Assembly: GCF_002217435.1 (NCBI RefSeq) | Contig: NZ_MUHF01000017.1 | Coordinates: 100,352-164,351 of the forward strand | Length of the DNA: 64,000 nt | Direction: 5' to 3' | Origin: Flavobacterium reichenbachii | GTDB lineage: Bacteria; Bacteroidota; Bacteroidia; Flavobacteriales; Flavobacteriaceae | Shown: piece by piece, positions 7,667-16,206 of the stretch | Layout of the letters: each line of letters begins with the position of its first letter | Position numbering within the stretch: the stretch's first letter is position 1 | Position numbers and translations under genes: made by a program | Notes under the pieces: model-generated | What the model was told of the DNA's origin: nothing | Database searches by the model: none | Seen by the model: the letters and a program-made list of their open reading frames with translations, nothing else

Positions 7667-7961
7667 TGTATTTGTTTTGATGCAAAGTTGCTTTGGAAAT
7701 TATAAATCTACAGTAACATTTATCACAGAAGGATGTTTTTGTTTTGCCACGAATTTCACGAATTTCACGAATTTATATGTGTGCATAAATTTTAAACACA
7801 TAGACGCATAGATTTTTTTCTTAGTGAGAGCTTTAAATAAATAATATATTATTTACACATAGCTATGTGTATTGGGGTAAGTGAAACGCCTTTTATAGAC
7901 TTATTAAAGCTATCCCGTCCCGAAGTTTCGGGATCGGGACTATGTGTTTAGATAATTAGTG
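7667..7961. repeat. intergenic region of short Flavobacterium-type repeats
   Basis: No gene is visible. The region holds three tandem CACGAATTT units (about 7748-7773), a perfect palindrome ACACATAGCTATGTGT (7855-7870) and a hairpin CCCGAA-GT-TTCGGG (7919-7932) extended by ATCCCG and CGGGAC. The CACGAATT repeat continues into the 3' end of the next gene. Confidence 0.6.
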
Positions 7962-8603
7962 TTAATTCGTGAAATTCGTGTTCAGTAATTCAATTTGGTT
8001 TCGGTTGAGTTTGACCAAACCGCGCTGTTCCATTTTTTTTAATAATCTGGAAACAACTTCTCGCGAAGTGTTTAATTCGGTTGCGATTTCCTGATGCGAA
8101 AGTTTTACTTCAGAACAGCCGCAGGCATCAGAATGTCTTTTTAGGTAAAATTCTAAACGCTCATCCATAGAACGGAAAGCGATATTGTCCACCACTTCTA
8201 AGACTTCTTCAAATCGGCTTCGATATGTTTCGATTACAAATTCGTACCAGGAACGGTGCTCCATCATCCATTTGTCCATCATTTGCAGCGGAATCATCAT
8301 GACAGAAACGTCTTCGACTACTTTTGCCATGATTTGGCTTTTTTCGCTTTTGGTAGTGCAGATCATCGAGATAGCACAGGCTTGTCCCGGCTGTAAATAA
8401 TACATTAAAAACTCGCCGCCGTCTTCGCCTTCACGATAAATTTTGATTTTTCCTTTTGTAATCAGAACAGTATTTTTTATGTATTGTCCGGTACGCATTA
8501 AAATTGTTCCGGATTTAAAATCCTGATGACTTCCATTTTCTTCAATAGTGGCAATAAGTTCGCTGGAGAAATTAGGAAAGATGGCTTTTAATGAATTTTG
8601 CAT
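7962..8603 (-). CDS. Crp/Fnr-family transcriptional regulator
   Basis: The 213-residue protein has an N-terminal cyclic-nucleotide-binding-like beta roll (about residues 15-125), a long dimerisation helix (about 125-155) and a C-terminal winged helix with SHQEIATELNTSREVVSRLLKKM (about 169-191). The N-terminus lacks the cysteine cluster of an iron-sulfur FNR; the cysteines at 77, 82, 161 and 163 are not in that arrangement. The effector is therefore unknown. It lies between the TSUP transporter and the divergent rhodanese and may control both. The last codons overlap a CACGAATT repeat, so the C-terminal tail may have been altered by that element. Confidence 0.85.
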   Translation of the reverse strand: MQNSLKAIFPNFSSELIATIEENGSHQDFKSGTILMRTGQYIKNTVLITKGKIKIYREGEDGGEFLMYYLQPGQACAISMICTTKSEKSQIMAKVVEDVSVMMIPLQMMDKWMMEHRSWYEFVIETYRSRFEEVLEVVDNIAFRSMDERLEFYLKRHSDACGCSEVKLSHQEIATELNTSREVVSRLLKKMEQRGLVKLNRNQIELLNTNFTN

Positions 8604-9033
8604 GTATTGTATTGTTTTCTTGCCACGAATTACACGAATTTACACAAATCAATTCGTGAAAATTCGTGGCAAATATTTTTAATCATAATAATCTTTTAAT
8701 CTGTGGCAAAACAAATTTCAGCATGAATAATTCGTGTGATTCGTGGTGAACACTTTTATTAAAAAGAGATTAAAAATTATAATTTTCTACAAAGATAACA
8801 GATTGAATTGGGATTAATTATCAGAAAACTATATTTAAGACCAATTTTATGTAAATGAAAAAATCCTATTTTCTATCGATTTTATAGACTGAAATTTTAA
8901 AAATAGTGAGTAAATTTGTAATTCATTGATTATAATACTTTCTCTAAAACGTTTTCTGAGAATAATAATCGAAATCGCATTTGGCACGTTTTTAATTAAT
9001 AGAAACGTCGTAATTTTACAAAAAACACATATT
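8604..9033. other. divergent intergenic region with inverted repeat and putative minus-strand promoter
   Basis: No gene is visible apart from an unlikely upstream extension of the rhodanese frame. GCCACGAAT (8622-8630) and ATTCGTGGC (8662-8670) form an inverted repeat built of CACGAATT units, with another unit near 8725-8745. On the minus strand TATCTTTG (8790-8797) matches the -7 box and may drive the Crp/Fnr gene with a leader of about 180 bases. No convincing -33 box was found. Confidence 0.45.
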
Positions 9034-9345
9034 ATGAATTTATCACAAGAAGATTGGGTTAATCAGCTTGCTGCTGACGAGAATGCAGTTATACTGGACG
9101 TAAGAACTGAAGACGAATTTAATGACGGCTATATTGAAAATGCTTTAAACATTGATATCAATAAAGGTCAGGGTTTTATTTATGAAATCGAAGAATTAGA
9201 TAAAAATAAAAACTATTATGTGTATTGTCGTTCTGGAGCCAGAAGCGCTAAGGCATGCCAGGTTATGAATGAGTTAGGTATTAACAATGCCTACAATTTA
9301 CTTGGCGGGATACTGGATTGGGAAGGCGAAACCGTACAACCATAA
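9034..9345 (+). CDS. rhodanese-like sulfurtransferase, single domain
   Basis: This 103-residue single rhodanese domain transfers sulfane sulfur through a cysteine persulfide. The signatures VILDVRTEDEF (residues 19-29) and the active-site loop CRSGAR (65-70, catalytic Cys65) are intact, followed by AYNLLGGILDWEG. I chose ATG 9034: the frame is open further upstream, but that part reads as non-protein-like hydrophobic sequence and would make the domain start unusually late. It is divergent from the Crp/Fnr regulator and close to a TSUP transporter, a pairing often seen in sulfur detoxification. A clear terminator follows. Confidence 0.88.
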   Translation: MNLSQEDWVNQLAADENAVILDVRTEDEFNDGYIENALNIDINKGQGFIYEIEELDKNKNYYVYCRSGARSAKACQVMNELGINNAYNLLGGILDWEGETVQP

Positions 9346-9353
9346 AAAAGAAG

Positions 9354-9377
9354 AAGAGGCATAAAAGCCTCTTTTTT
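9354..9377 (+). terminator. terminator after the rhodanese gene
   Basis: AAGAGGC (9354-9360) pairs with GCCTCTT (9367-9373) around a six-base loop, followed by T residues, nine bases after the stop codon. Confidence 0.8.
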
Positions 9378-9415
9378 CTTTAAAATGCTATTAATAACCA
9401 AAAAAATTACCAAAG

Positions 9416-10996
9416 ATGAGTTTAATACCGGAAGAGTTTGAAATTAAAACCCTTATAAATCAAGATACTTACCTTGTAAATGGAGAGTTGAAACAATGGA
9501 CTGGGCAGACTACGCCCGTTTTTTCGACTATTTCTTCTACAGAAAAATATACGCCTACTTTATTGGGATCTATTCCTTTTATGGCAGAAAAAGAAGCAGC
9601 AGAAGTTGTTGAAGCTGCAAATGCTGCTTATGACAAAGGGCAGGGTTTATGGCCGACTATGAAAGTGGCCGACCGCATAAAATGCATGGAGAATTTTGTT
9701 AGGCAAATGAAAGAAACCCGCGAAGAAGTGGTGAAACTTTTGATGTGGGAAATTGGAAAAAACCTTGGTGATTCGCAAAAAGAATTTGACAGAACGGTAG
9801 AATATATTTACGATACAATCGCCAGTTATAAAGAATTAAACGGACGCAGTTCGCATTTTGAAAAAGTACAAGGTGTAAACGCCATGATTCGCCGCGGACC
9901 TCTTGGAGTGGTTTTGTGTCTTGGACCTTACAATTATCCATTAAATGAAACATTTTCTTTGTTGATTCCGGCTTTGATTATGGGTAATACTGTTATTTTT
10001 AAACCTGCTAAACATGGGGTTTTATGTATTTCTCCACTTTTAGAAGCATTTAGAAGCAGTTTTCCAAAAGGTGTTATCAATATTGTTTACGGAAGAGGCC
10101 GCGAAGTAGCATCACCAATTATGAAATCTGGTAAAATTGATGTTTTGGCATTAATTGGAAATAGTAAATCGGCGATTGCTTTGCAGGATCAGCATCCGAA
10201 TAAAAACAGACTTCGTTTGATTTTAGGTCTTGAAGCTAAAAACCCGGCAATTATTCTTCCGGATGCCGATTTAGATCTGGCTATTCAGGAATGTATTACG
10301 GGAACTTTATCTTTTAACGGACAACGTTGTACGGCCTTAAAAGTACTATACGTTCACGAATCAATTATAGAAGAATTCAATAAAAGATTCTCTGAAAAAG
10401 TTGATGCTTTGCAATTTGGAAATCCGTGGGAAAAAGGAGTGTCTTTAACACCGCTTCCAGAAACAGATAAACCAGATTATATTCAGGGATTAATTGACGA
10501 TGCAACAAGCAAAGGCGCAAAAATCCTGAATGAAAAGGGAGGAAAACATACAGACAATTTTATTTTCCCGGCTGTTTTATATCCGGTAAACAGCAAAATG
10601 CGTGTGTATCACGAAGAGCAGTTTGGTCCTGTAGTTCCAGTTATTTCTTTTAAAGATATTCAGGAACCATTAGAAGATATGGCAGAATCTAATTATGGAC
10701 AGCAGGTAAGTTTGTTCGGAAAAGACATTAAAACTCTGGCGCCGCTTATCGATGCTTTAGTAAACTTAGTTTGCCGTGTAAACCTGAACAGTTCTTGCCA
10801 AAGAGGACCAGATGCGTTTCCGTTTACAGGACGTAAAGATTCTGCTGTAGGAACTTTGAGTATTCCAGATGCTTTGCGTTCTTTCTCAATTCGTACGTTT
10901 GTCGCTTCAAAAGATATCGCTTATAACAATGAAATTCTGCAGGAATTGCTAAACAGCAAAGAATCAAATTTCATTAATACCGATTATATTTTGTAG
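9416..10996 (+). CDS. gapN: NADP-dependent non-phosphorylating glyceraldehyde-3-phosphate dehydrogenase
   Basis: This enzyme of the aldehyde dehydrogenase superfamily oxidises glyceraldehyde 3-phosphate directly to 3-phosphoglycerate and makes NADPH, bypassing the ATP-forming step of glycolysis. Conserved residues are readable: Asn173 in PYNYPLNE, Lys196 in FKPAKHG, general base Glu273 in LGLEAKNP and nucleophile Cys305 in [10 protein letters not shown]. The [10 protein letters not shown] and [14 protein letters not shown] segments are typical of GapN rather than generic aldehyde dehydrogenases. At 526 residues it is at the long end for the family. It is a single-gene unit with its own terminator at 11025. 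Confidence 0.9.
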   Translation: MSLIPEEFEIKTLINQDTYLVNGELKQWTGQTTPVFSTISSTEKYTPTLLGSIPFMAEKEAAEVVEAANAAYDKGQGLWPTMKVADRIKCMENFVRQMKETREEVVKLLMWEIGKNLGDSQKEFDRTVEYIYDTIASYKELNGRSSHFEKVQGVNAMIRRGPLGVVLCLGPYNYPLNETFSLLIPALIMGNTVIFKPAKHGVLCISPLLEAFRSSFPKGVINIVYGRGREVASPIMKSGKIDVLALIGNSKSAIALQDQHPNKNRLRLILGLEAKNPAIILPDADLDLAIQECITGTLSFNGQRCTALKVLYVHESIIEEFNKRFSEKVDALQFGNPWEKGVSLTPLPETDKPDYIQGLIDDATSKGAKILNEKGGKHTDNFIFPAVLYPVNSKMRVYHEEQFGPVVPVISFKDIQEPLEDMAESNYGQQVSLFGKDIKTLAPLIDALVNLVCRVNLNSSCQRGPDAFPFTGRKDSAVGTLSIPDALRSFSIRTFVASKDIAYNNEILQELLNSKESNFINTDYIL

Positions 10997-11024
10997 CATC
11001 AAGGTTATATATTAATTATAGAAG

Positions 11025-11062
11025 CCGTCTTTTTCTTTAGAATTAGACGGTTTTTCTTTTTT
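11025..11062 (+). terminator. terminator after gapN
   Basis: CCGTCT (11025-11030) pairs with AGACGG (11045-11050), followed by a T-rich tail to 11062. Confidence 0.7.
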
Positions 11063-11215
11063 TGAATAAAAAATTTAAGGATAAGTTTTTTTAGAATTTT
11101 GAAGCTTTAATATTTTTTTGTGTAAAAAGTATATTTTATGGAGATTTGTAACATTGTTTAAAAAACGAAGTCCTATATAAAAGAATTTAAAATCAGAAGT
11201 ACCAAAAACAGGCTT

Positions 11216-13093
11216 ATGAAAAAACTATCATTTCATTTTTTATTAATTGCCTTTTTGTTTTTAGCACAAACAAGCTTTGCACAAGAGTTGTATATGCCTA
11301 GAAATATAAAAGAAGCGTTTACAAAAGGAACGCGTTCTCTGGACGGAAAACCAGGAAAAAACTATTGGCAGAATCATGGCATTTATACTATGGAAATTGC
11401 TGTTGAACCTAAAACAAGACTTGTAACCGGATCTGAAACTATAGTTTACCAAAATAACAGCAAAGACACTTTAAAAACTTTGGCTGTCAGATTTGTAAAT
11501 AATCTTCATAAACCTTCTTCGCCTCGCGGATCGGCTGTCAGCAGTGATTTTTTAAGCGAAGGATTAACCATAACTTCTTTAAAAATAGAAAACGAAGTTT
11601 ATAAAGAAGATGCAAGAAGCTGGGGAACAGTTGGTACAGTGAAATTAAAAAAACCGTTGCTGCCAAATTCTAAAACAACAATCAATATAGACTGGAATTA
11701 TCCTTTATCGATAGAGAGCGGGAGAGAAGGGCAGATAGACGAAACTACTTTTTTTGCAGCGTATAGTTATCCTCGTATTTCTGTTTACGATGATTATAAC
11801 GGATGGGATTTACTGCCTCATACAGATCGCCAGGAGTTTTATAATGATTTTAATGATTATAAATTTTCAGTAAAAGCTCCAAAAAATTATGTGGTATACG
11901 CAACAGGAGACCTGCTTAATCCAGATGAGGTGTTGCAGCCAGAATTTGCTTCTCGTTTAAAAAAATCTTACACGACAGACGAAATTTTGCACATTGCAAA
12001 TGAGCAGGAAATGAAAAATGGAGTAGTTACCAAACAATATGAATGGAATGTATGGAAATTTGAAGCAAGAAACATTTCTGATGTCTGTTTTGGTTTAAGT
12101 GATCATTATTTGTGGGATGCAAGCAGTGTGATAGTTGATAAAAAAACAAAACGACGCGCGAGTGTTCAGGCAGCGTATGATATAAAAGGAACTGATTTTG
12201 TAAATTCGGTAAAAAACAACCAATATGCTTTAGACTATTTTTCTCATAATTGGCCAGGAGTTCCGTATCCGTTTTCTAAAATGACCGCTTTTCAGGGTTT
12301 TGCCGATATGGAATATCCAATGATGTGTAACGATTCGCAAATGGGCGAAGCCGTTTTTGCGCAATTGGTGCAAGATCATGAAGTTGCGCATACTTATTTC
12401 CCTTTTTACATGGGAATCAACGAAACGCGTTATGCTTTTATGGACGAGGGCTGGGCAACAACTTTTGAATATCTGATAGGAATTGCAGAACATGGCAAAG
12501 AGGCGGCAGATAAATTCTACAAAAACTTTAGAGTAAAAAAATACATCAGTGATCGTTCTGCAGAACAAGATCAGCCTATTATAACCATGTCAACGCAGGT
12601 TTCTGGCGCGGGATACGGAAATAATTCATACGGAAAAGCTTCTCTGTCGTATCTTGCCTTAAAAGATATGCTGGGCGATGATTTATTTAAAAAAGCACTT
12701 CATGAATACATGGACACCTGGAACGGAAAACATCCGATTCCGTGGGATTATTTTAATTCTATTAATACCGCTTCTGGCAAAAATCTGAATTGGTTTTTTA
12801 ATAATTGGTTTTTTACCAACAACTATATCGACGTTGCAGTCAAAAATGTTTCTGCAGATAATAAAACAATTACGATAGAAAATGTCGGAGGATTTGCAAT
12901 TCCGTTTGACGTAAATGTAGTATATGCAGATAACTCAAAAGAAACCTTGCATCAAACACCTGCAGTTTGGGAAAAGAATGAAAAAACAGCAAAAATTGCT
13001 TTAAAAGGAACAAAAAAAATCAAGCAGATCGATTTGGATGGCGGTATTTTTATGGATGCTTCTCCTAGAAATAATATCTGGAAAGCAAAATAA
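11216..13093 (+). CDS. secreted M1-family metallopeptidase
   Basis: A signal peptide (residues 1-23, ending SFAQ) precedes a gluzincin aminopeptidase-type protein of 625 residues. The zinc site is complete: HEVAH at 388-392 and the third ligand Glu411 in MDEGWATTFEYL, 18 residues later, as in family M1. MEYPMM (365-370) occupies the place of the substrate-binding GAMEN motif. An N-terminal beta domain precedes the catalytic domain, and the ERAP-like helical C-terminal domain is missing, which fits the short Bacteroidota M1 type. It is expected in the periplasm or on the cell surface, trimming peptides. It is monocistronic, with a terminator at 13115. Confidence 0.9.
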   Translation: MKKLSFHFLLIAFLFLAQTSFAQELYMPRNIKEAFTKGTRSLDGKPGKNYWQNHGIYTMEIAVEPKTRLVTGSETIVYQNNSKDTLKTLAVRFVNNLHKPSSPRGSAVSSDFLSEGLTITSLKIENEVYKEDARSWGTVGTVKLKKPLLPNSKTTINIDWNYPLSIESGREGQIDETTFFAAYSYPRISVYDDYNGWDLLPHTDRQEFYNDFNDYKFSVKAPKNYVVYATGDLLNPDEVLQPEFASRLKKSYTTDEILHIANEQEMKNGVVTKQYEWNVWKFEARNISDVCFGLSDHYLWDASSVIVDKKTKRRASVQAAYDIKGTDFVNSVKNNQYALDYFSHNWPGVPYPFSKMTAFQGFADMEYPMMCNDSQMGEAVFAQLVQDHEVAHTYFPFYMGINETRYAFMDEGWATTFEYLIGIAEHGKEAADKFYKNFRVKKYISDRSAEQDQPIITMSTQVSGAGYGNNSYGKASLSYLALKDMLGDDLFKKALHEYMDTWNGKHPIPWDYFNSINTASGKNLNWFFNNWFFTNNYIDVAVKNVSADNKTITIENVGGFAIPFDVNVVYADNSKETLHQTPAVWEKNEKTAKIALKGTKKIKQIDLDGGIFMDASPRNNIWKAK

Positions 13094-13114
13094 ATTACTA
13101 AATACGATATTTAA

Positions 13115-13148
13115 AACGTCTTTTTCTACCCGGAAAAAGGCGTTTTTT
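13115..13148 (+). terminator. terminator after the M1 peptidase gene
   Basis: AACGTCTTTTTC (13115-13126) pairs with GAAAAAGGCGTT (13133-13144), followed by T residues. Confidence 0.75.
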
Positions 13149-13241
13149 ATTTGTAATGAAAAATGTGTTAAAAAAACATATGTTTATCTAAGATTAAAAA
13201 AGTATGTTTGCTGAATCCCCAAACCTATTAATTTAATTATA

Positions 13242-13850
13242 ATGAGAGTACTTTTTATTACATTATTGATTACTTTTCAAACTTTTGCTCAAAACGATTC
13301 TAAAACTTCATTTCAGAAGGGCAGATATGAACTGGCTGTTTCCTACTACAAAAAAGCCGATTTCGTTAAAGCTATTGATTTGTTTTCTATCGCCTCCAAA
13401 ATTAAACCTGAAACCGAGATTGGTCAGGAAGCTGCTAAAAAAGTAGATACCTTAAAAGAAATTTTGAGGAAAGATATTTTAGAAAAAGCAGTTGGAACAT
13501 GGAAAGATGCCGGCGATAAACCAGTCTGGTCAAGCGATGCGGTTAATACTGCTGACGAAAAAACTTTTGATGAAACAATTGAAATTACACAGACGCAGAT
13601 TTTATTTTCTCAAATAGATAAAAAGTCACACGCAAAAAAACTTATCAAAACAGAGAATATAGTGTATAACGATACTAATAATTCAGGATCTCTATATTCT
13701 GAAATCGTTCTCTCAGATGGAAGTATTTGGAATTGTATGATCAATGAAAAAGGAGATATTCTCCGCGTTATTAATGTTGCGAAGAAAACCGAAAATGGTA
13801 TTGAAAAAATACAGACCAACAATTTGGAACATTACTTTATGAAAATCTAG
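13242..13850 (+). CDS. exported protein with one TPR-like repeat, function unknown
   Basis: A short signal peptide (residues 1-16, ending TFAQ) is followed by one TPR-like helix pair, GRYELAVSYYKKADFVKAIDLFSIASKIKPET (about residues 27-58). A C-terminal part of beta-strand character has several Trp and charged turns. The length is 202 residues. I cannot name a family. It stands alone between two terminators and is probably periplasmic. Confidence 0.75.
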   Translation: MRVLFITLLITFQTFAQNDSKTSFQKGRYELAVSYYKKADFVKAIDLFSIASKIKPETEIGQEAAKKVDTLKEILRKDILEKAVGTWKDAGDKPVWSSDAVNTADEKTFDETIEITQTQILFSQIDKKSHAKKLIKTENIVYNDTNNSGSLYSEIVLSDGSIWNCMINEKGDILRVINVAKKTENGIEKIQTNNLEHYFMKI

Positions 13851-13855
13851 TATAA

Positions 13856-13886
13856 AAGGAATCTAATTTTTAGATTCCTTTTTTTT
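13856..13886 (+). terminator. terminator
   Basis: AAGGAATCTAA (13856-13866) pairs with TTAGATTCCTT (13870-13880), followed by six T residues, directly after the stop codon of the preceding gene. Confidence 0.85.
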
Positions 13887-13930
13887 ATTTCAGTTTTTAA
13901 ATTAGTTAGTTTTGTCTAAAGTAAATTAAA

Positions 13931-14335
13931 ATGGAAATAAAAGCAATCGAAGCTTCAGAAACCTGGATGATACGGCATGAAGTAATGTGGCCGGAGCATC
14001 CTATAGCATTTGTAAAATTAGAAGAAGATAAATTAGGATTGCATTTTGGAGCATTTGATAATGGAAAGTTAATCTCGATAGTTTCGTGTTTTATTACTGA
14101 AGATGAAATGCAATTTAGAAAACTAGCCACTCTAGAAGCGTATCAGGGAAAAGGAATTGCATCAGAATTATTGCAGTATATTTTTCAGATTGCAAAACAA
14201 AAACAACTCAGGAAAATTTGGTGTAACGCCAGAATGAATAAAAAATCATTTTATGAGAAGTTCGGAATGGTAGATACGCATAAAAATTTTATGAAATCAG
14301 GCAAGGAATTTACAATTATGGAAATTTTAATTTAA
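13931..14335 (+). CDS. GNAT-family N-acetyltransferase
   Basis: The 134-residue protein has the GNAT core: FRKLATLEAYQGKGIASELLQYIFQIA contains motif A (RKLAT then QGKGIAS, the acetyl-CoA pyrophosphate loop, about residues 59-72), followed by WCNARMNKKSFYEKFGM (about 97-113), the alpha4/beta6 part. The acceptor substrate cannot be predicted. The start at 13931 gives the normal family length. Confidence 0.85.
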   Translation: MEIKAIEASETWMIRHEVMWPEHPIAFVKLEEDKLGLHFGAFDNGKLISIVSCFITEDEMQFRKLATLEAYQGKGIASELLQYIFQIAKQKQLRKIWCNARMNKKSFYEKFGMVDTHKNFMKSGKEFTIMEILI

Positions 14336-14455
14336 CAGAAAATCTTTAAAATTTTTAAAGCTATATGTTAAGTTATTGATTTTTTCTTTTCTAGTTTTTA
14401 TTATTGGTGAATTTTCTGCATTATTTTATATTTTATTAATCTAATAAACCGGCAT

Positions 14456-14467
14456 GAAAACGTTTTC
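14456..14467. promoter_or_regulatory. operator-like palindrome upstream of the efflux operon
   Basis: GAAAACGTTTTC is a perfect 12-base palindrome with a central CG, the form used by LacI-family operators. It lies 73 bases before the first gene of the unit starting at 14540. No LacI-type regulator gene is in the window, so this is only a candidate. Confidence 0.35.
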
Positions 14468-14539
14468 GTTAATATCTCCGTGTTAAGACTTTCTTATTTT
14501 ATTTTTTTTATTCCAATCTTTTATTACTTTCGCACCCAA

Positions 14540-14914
14540 ATGAGAAAGTTAATAGTATTTTTAACATTTATGAATTTGCTTCTGCTTGGCGGAGGCCAAT
14601 ATCTTAATGCCAATACGCTAAACAATTCTCACCATCATCTTGAGCATAAGCACCGCGTAAAATTTACGAATCAGGATCGAGGAACTTCTATCATAGAAGA
14701 TGCCGATTTGGATCTTGAAGAGGATTTAGTGGGAAATGATGATGGCGGACTTACAAATAAATTCTACGCTGTAAATTACAGCATACTAGACAGCTGGTAT
14801 CTGACATTCTCTGGTCAGTCTGCTGTAAATGATTACAATCGTTTTAAAATCTTCGAGCCGCTTTATGGCCAGTCAAATCCTATCTACATTACACTTCGTG
14901 TTTTAAGAATTTGA
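14540..14914 (+). CDS. small exported protein upstream of the RND efflux genes, function unknown
   Basis: From ATG 14540 the protein has 124 residues with a signal peptide (about 1-24, ending LNAN) and a histidine-rich start of the mature part (SHHHLEHKH, about residues 29-37). It also has an acidic stretch (DADLDLEEDL). I recognise no family. A GTG further upstream (14480) would add hydrophobic sequence before the signal peptide and is less likely. The frame reading TACTTTCG at 14525 looks like a -7 box very close to the ATG. It precedes the efflux operon in the same direction with a 176-base gap. The histidines could bind metal, but nothing else supports that. Confidence 0.6.
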   Translation: MRKLIVFLTFMNLLLLGGGQYLNANTLNNSHHHLEHKHRVKFTNQDRGTSIIEDADLDLEEDLVGNDDGGLTNKFYAVNYSILDSWYLTFSGQSAVNDYNRFKIFEPLYGQSNPIYITLRVLRI

Positions 14915-14989
14915 TTTACAAGTATACATCGGTTGCCTAAGCTGCGATCCTGAATATCTTGTTGATGTATTTTTTCTACTTCTTCTTAT

Positions 14990-15076
14990 ATGAAATTTAA
15001 GGTCAGACTTACGGTCTTCTGGTGCATTTTTTCATCTCAGGGAATCTCTGTATTCCAAGCAAATCCAATCGCTTAA
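14990..15076 (+). CDS. possible 28-residue leader-like small ORF
   Basis: An ATG at 14990 opens 28 codons ending in TAA 15 bases before the adaptor gene. The peptide begins with basic residues (MKFKVR), has a hydrophobic core and ends FQANPIA, so it looks like an isolated signal peptide. It may be a translated leader of the efflux operon, a remnant of a lost exported gene, or chance. Evidence is position and peptide character only. Confidence 0.3.
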   Translation: MKFKVRLTVFWCIFSSQGISVFQANPIA

Positions 15077-15090
15077 ATTTCTATTAAATC

Positions 15091-16173
15091 ATGAAAAGAA
15101 TTATCTTGTTCACGGGCTTATTTGCCCTAGTGTGCCTAACTAGCTGTACATCTAAAAAAGAAGAAAAAGAAGAAGTGGAAACATTTACGGTAACAAATCC
15201 GGTAAAAATTGACACTTCATTTACAAAAGAATACGTTTCGCAGATCAAATCGGTCCGAAACATCGAGCTGCGTGCCCAGGAAAAAGGGTTTTTACAAAAC
15301 ATTTATGTTGACGAAGGGCAGTTTGTAAAAGCTGGACAGCTGTTATTTAAAATAATGCCCAATATGTATCAGGCAGAATTATTAAAAGCTCAGGCAGAAC
15401 AAAAATCGGCAGAAATTGAACTTCAAAATGCTAAATTATTAGCAGATAAAAATATCGTTTCTATAAACGAATTGAGCGTGGCTCAGGCAAAATTGCAATC
15501 TGCAAAAGCTGAAGTTTCACTTGCAAAACTTCATTTATCCTTCACAGAAATCAGAGCTCCATTTGATGGAACAATTGATAGAATTCCTTTAAAATTAGGA
15601 AGTCTGATTGATGAAGGCGAATTAATGACAAGCCTTTCAGACAACAGTCAGATGTTTGCTTATTTCAATGTTTCAGAACCAGAATACTTACAATATCAAA
15701 CAGATGTAAAAGACCGTGCAGAAACTAAAGTTAATTTGGTTTTGGCAAACGGACAGATTTTTAAAGAAAAAGGAAATGTAGAAGTTATAGAAAGTGAGTT
15801 TAACAACGAAACAGGAAATATTGCTTTTAGAGCAAGATTCCCAAACTCCGGAAAATTACTTAGAAACGGCGAAACAGGACAAGTACAAATGCTTGTACCT
15901 CTTAAAAATGCTATTGTAATTCCGCAAAAAGCAACTTACGAAATTCAGGATAAAAAATATGTTTTCCTTATAGATAAAAATAATAAAGTAAGCTCAAAAG
16001 AAATCAGCATAACTGGAGAAATTCCAGATTTGTATGTAATCAGCACCGGACTTACAGAAAATGATAAAATATTACTGGAAGGAGTTCAAAAAGTTAAAGA
16101 TGGAGACAAAATTAAGTTTGAATTTAAATCTCCTAAAACGGTATTGAATAATTTACGCTTAAAAGCAGAATAG
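15091..16173 (+). CDS. RND efflux periplasmic adaptor (membrane fusion protein), lipoprotein
   Basis: This is the adaptor linking the inner-membrane RND pump to the outer-membrane channel. The first 20 residues form a lipoprotein signal with lipobox LTSC (Cys about residue 19). The lipoyl half-motifs (GFLQNIYVDEGQFVKAGQLLFKI and IRAPFDGTIDRIPLKLGSLIDEGE) flank an alpha-hairpin (about residues 90-145), then beta-barrel and membrane-proximal domains follow. At 360 residues it is a normal HlyD_2/AcrA-type protein. It is the first of three efflux genes: the gap to the pump gene is 33 bases, and the pump and channel genes overlap. Confidence 0.92.
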   Translation: MKRIILFTGLFALVCLTSCTSKKEEKEEVETFTVTNPVKIDTSFTKEYVSQIKSVRNIELRAQEKGFLQNIYVDEGQFVKAGQLLFKIMPNMYQAELLKAQAEQKSAEIELQNAKLLADKNIVSINELSVAQAKLQSAKAEVSLAKLHLSFTEIRAPFDGTIDRIPLKLGSLIDEGELMTSLSDNSQMFAYFNVSEPEYLQYQTDVKDRAETKVNLVLANGQIFKEKGNVEVIESEFNNETGNIAFRARFPNSGKLLRNGETGQVQMLVPLKNAIVIPQKATYEIQDKKYVFLIDKNNKVSSKEISITGEIPDLYVISTGLTENDKILLEGVQKVKDGDKIKFEFKSPKTVLNNLRLKAE

Positions 16174-16206
16174 GTTAATAGGTTTAATCATTAAAAAAAT
16201 ATAAAA

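Noticed and set aside
7855..7870. Possible Crp/Fnr operator
   Set aside because: ACACATAGCTATGTGT does not match the TGTGA or TTGAT half sites and lies after the gene, among other repeats.
8926..9033. Longer N-terminus of the rhodanese
   Set aside because: The extension is of intergenic composition and would put 36 unusual residues before a complete domain.
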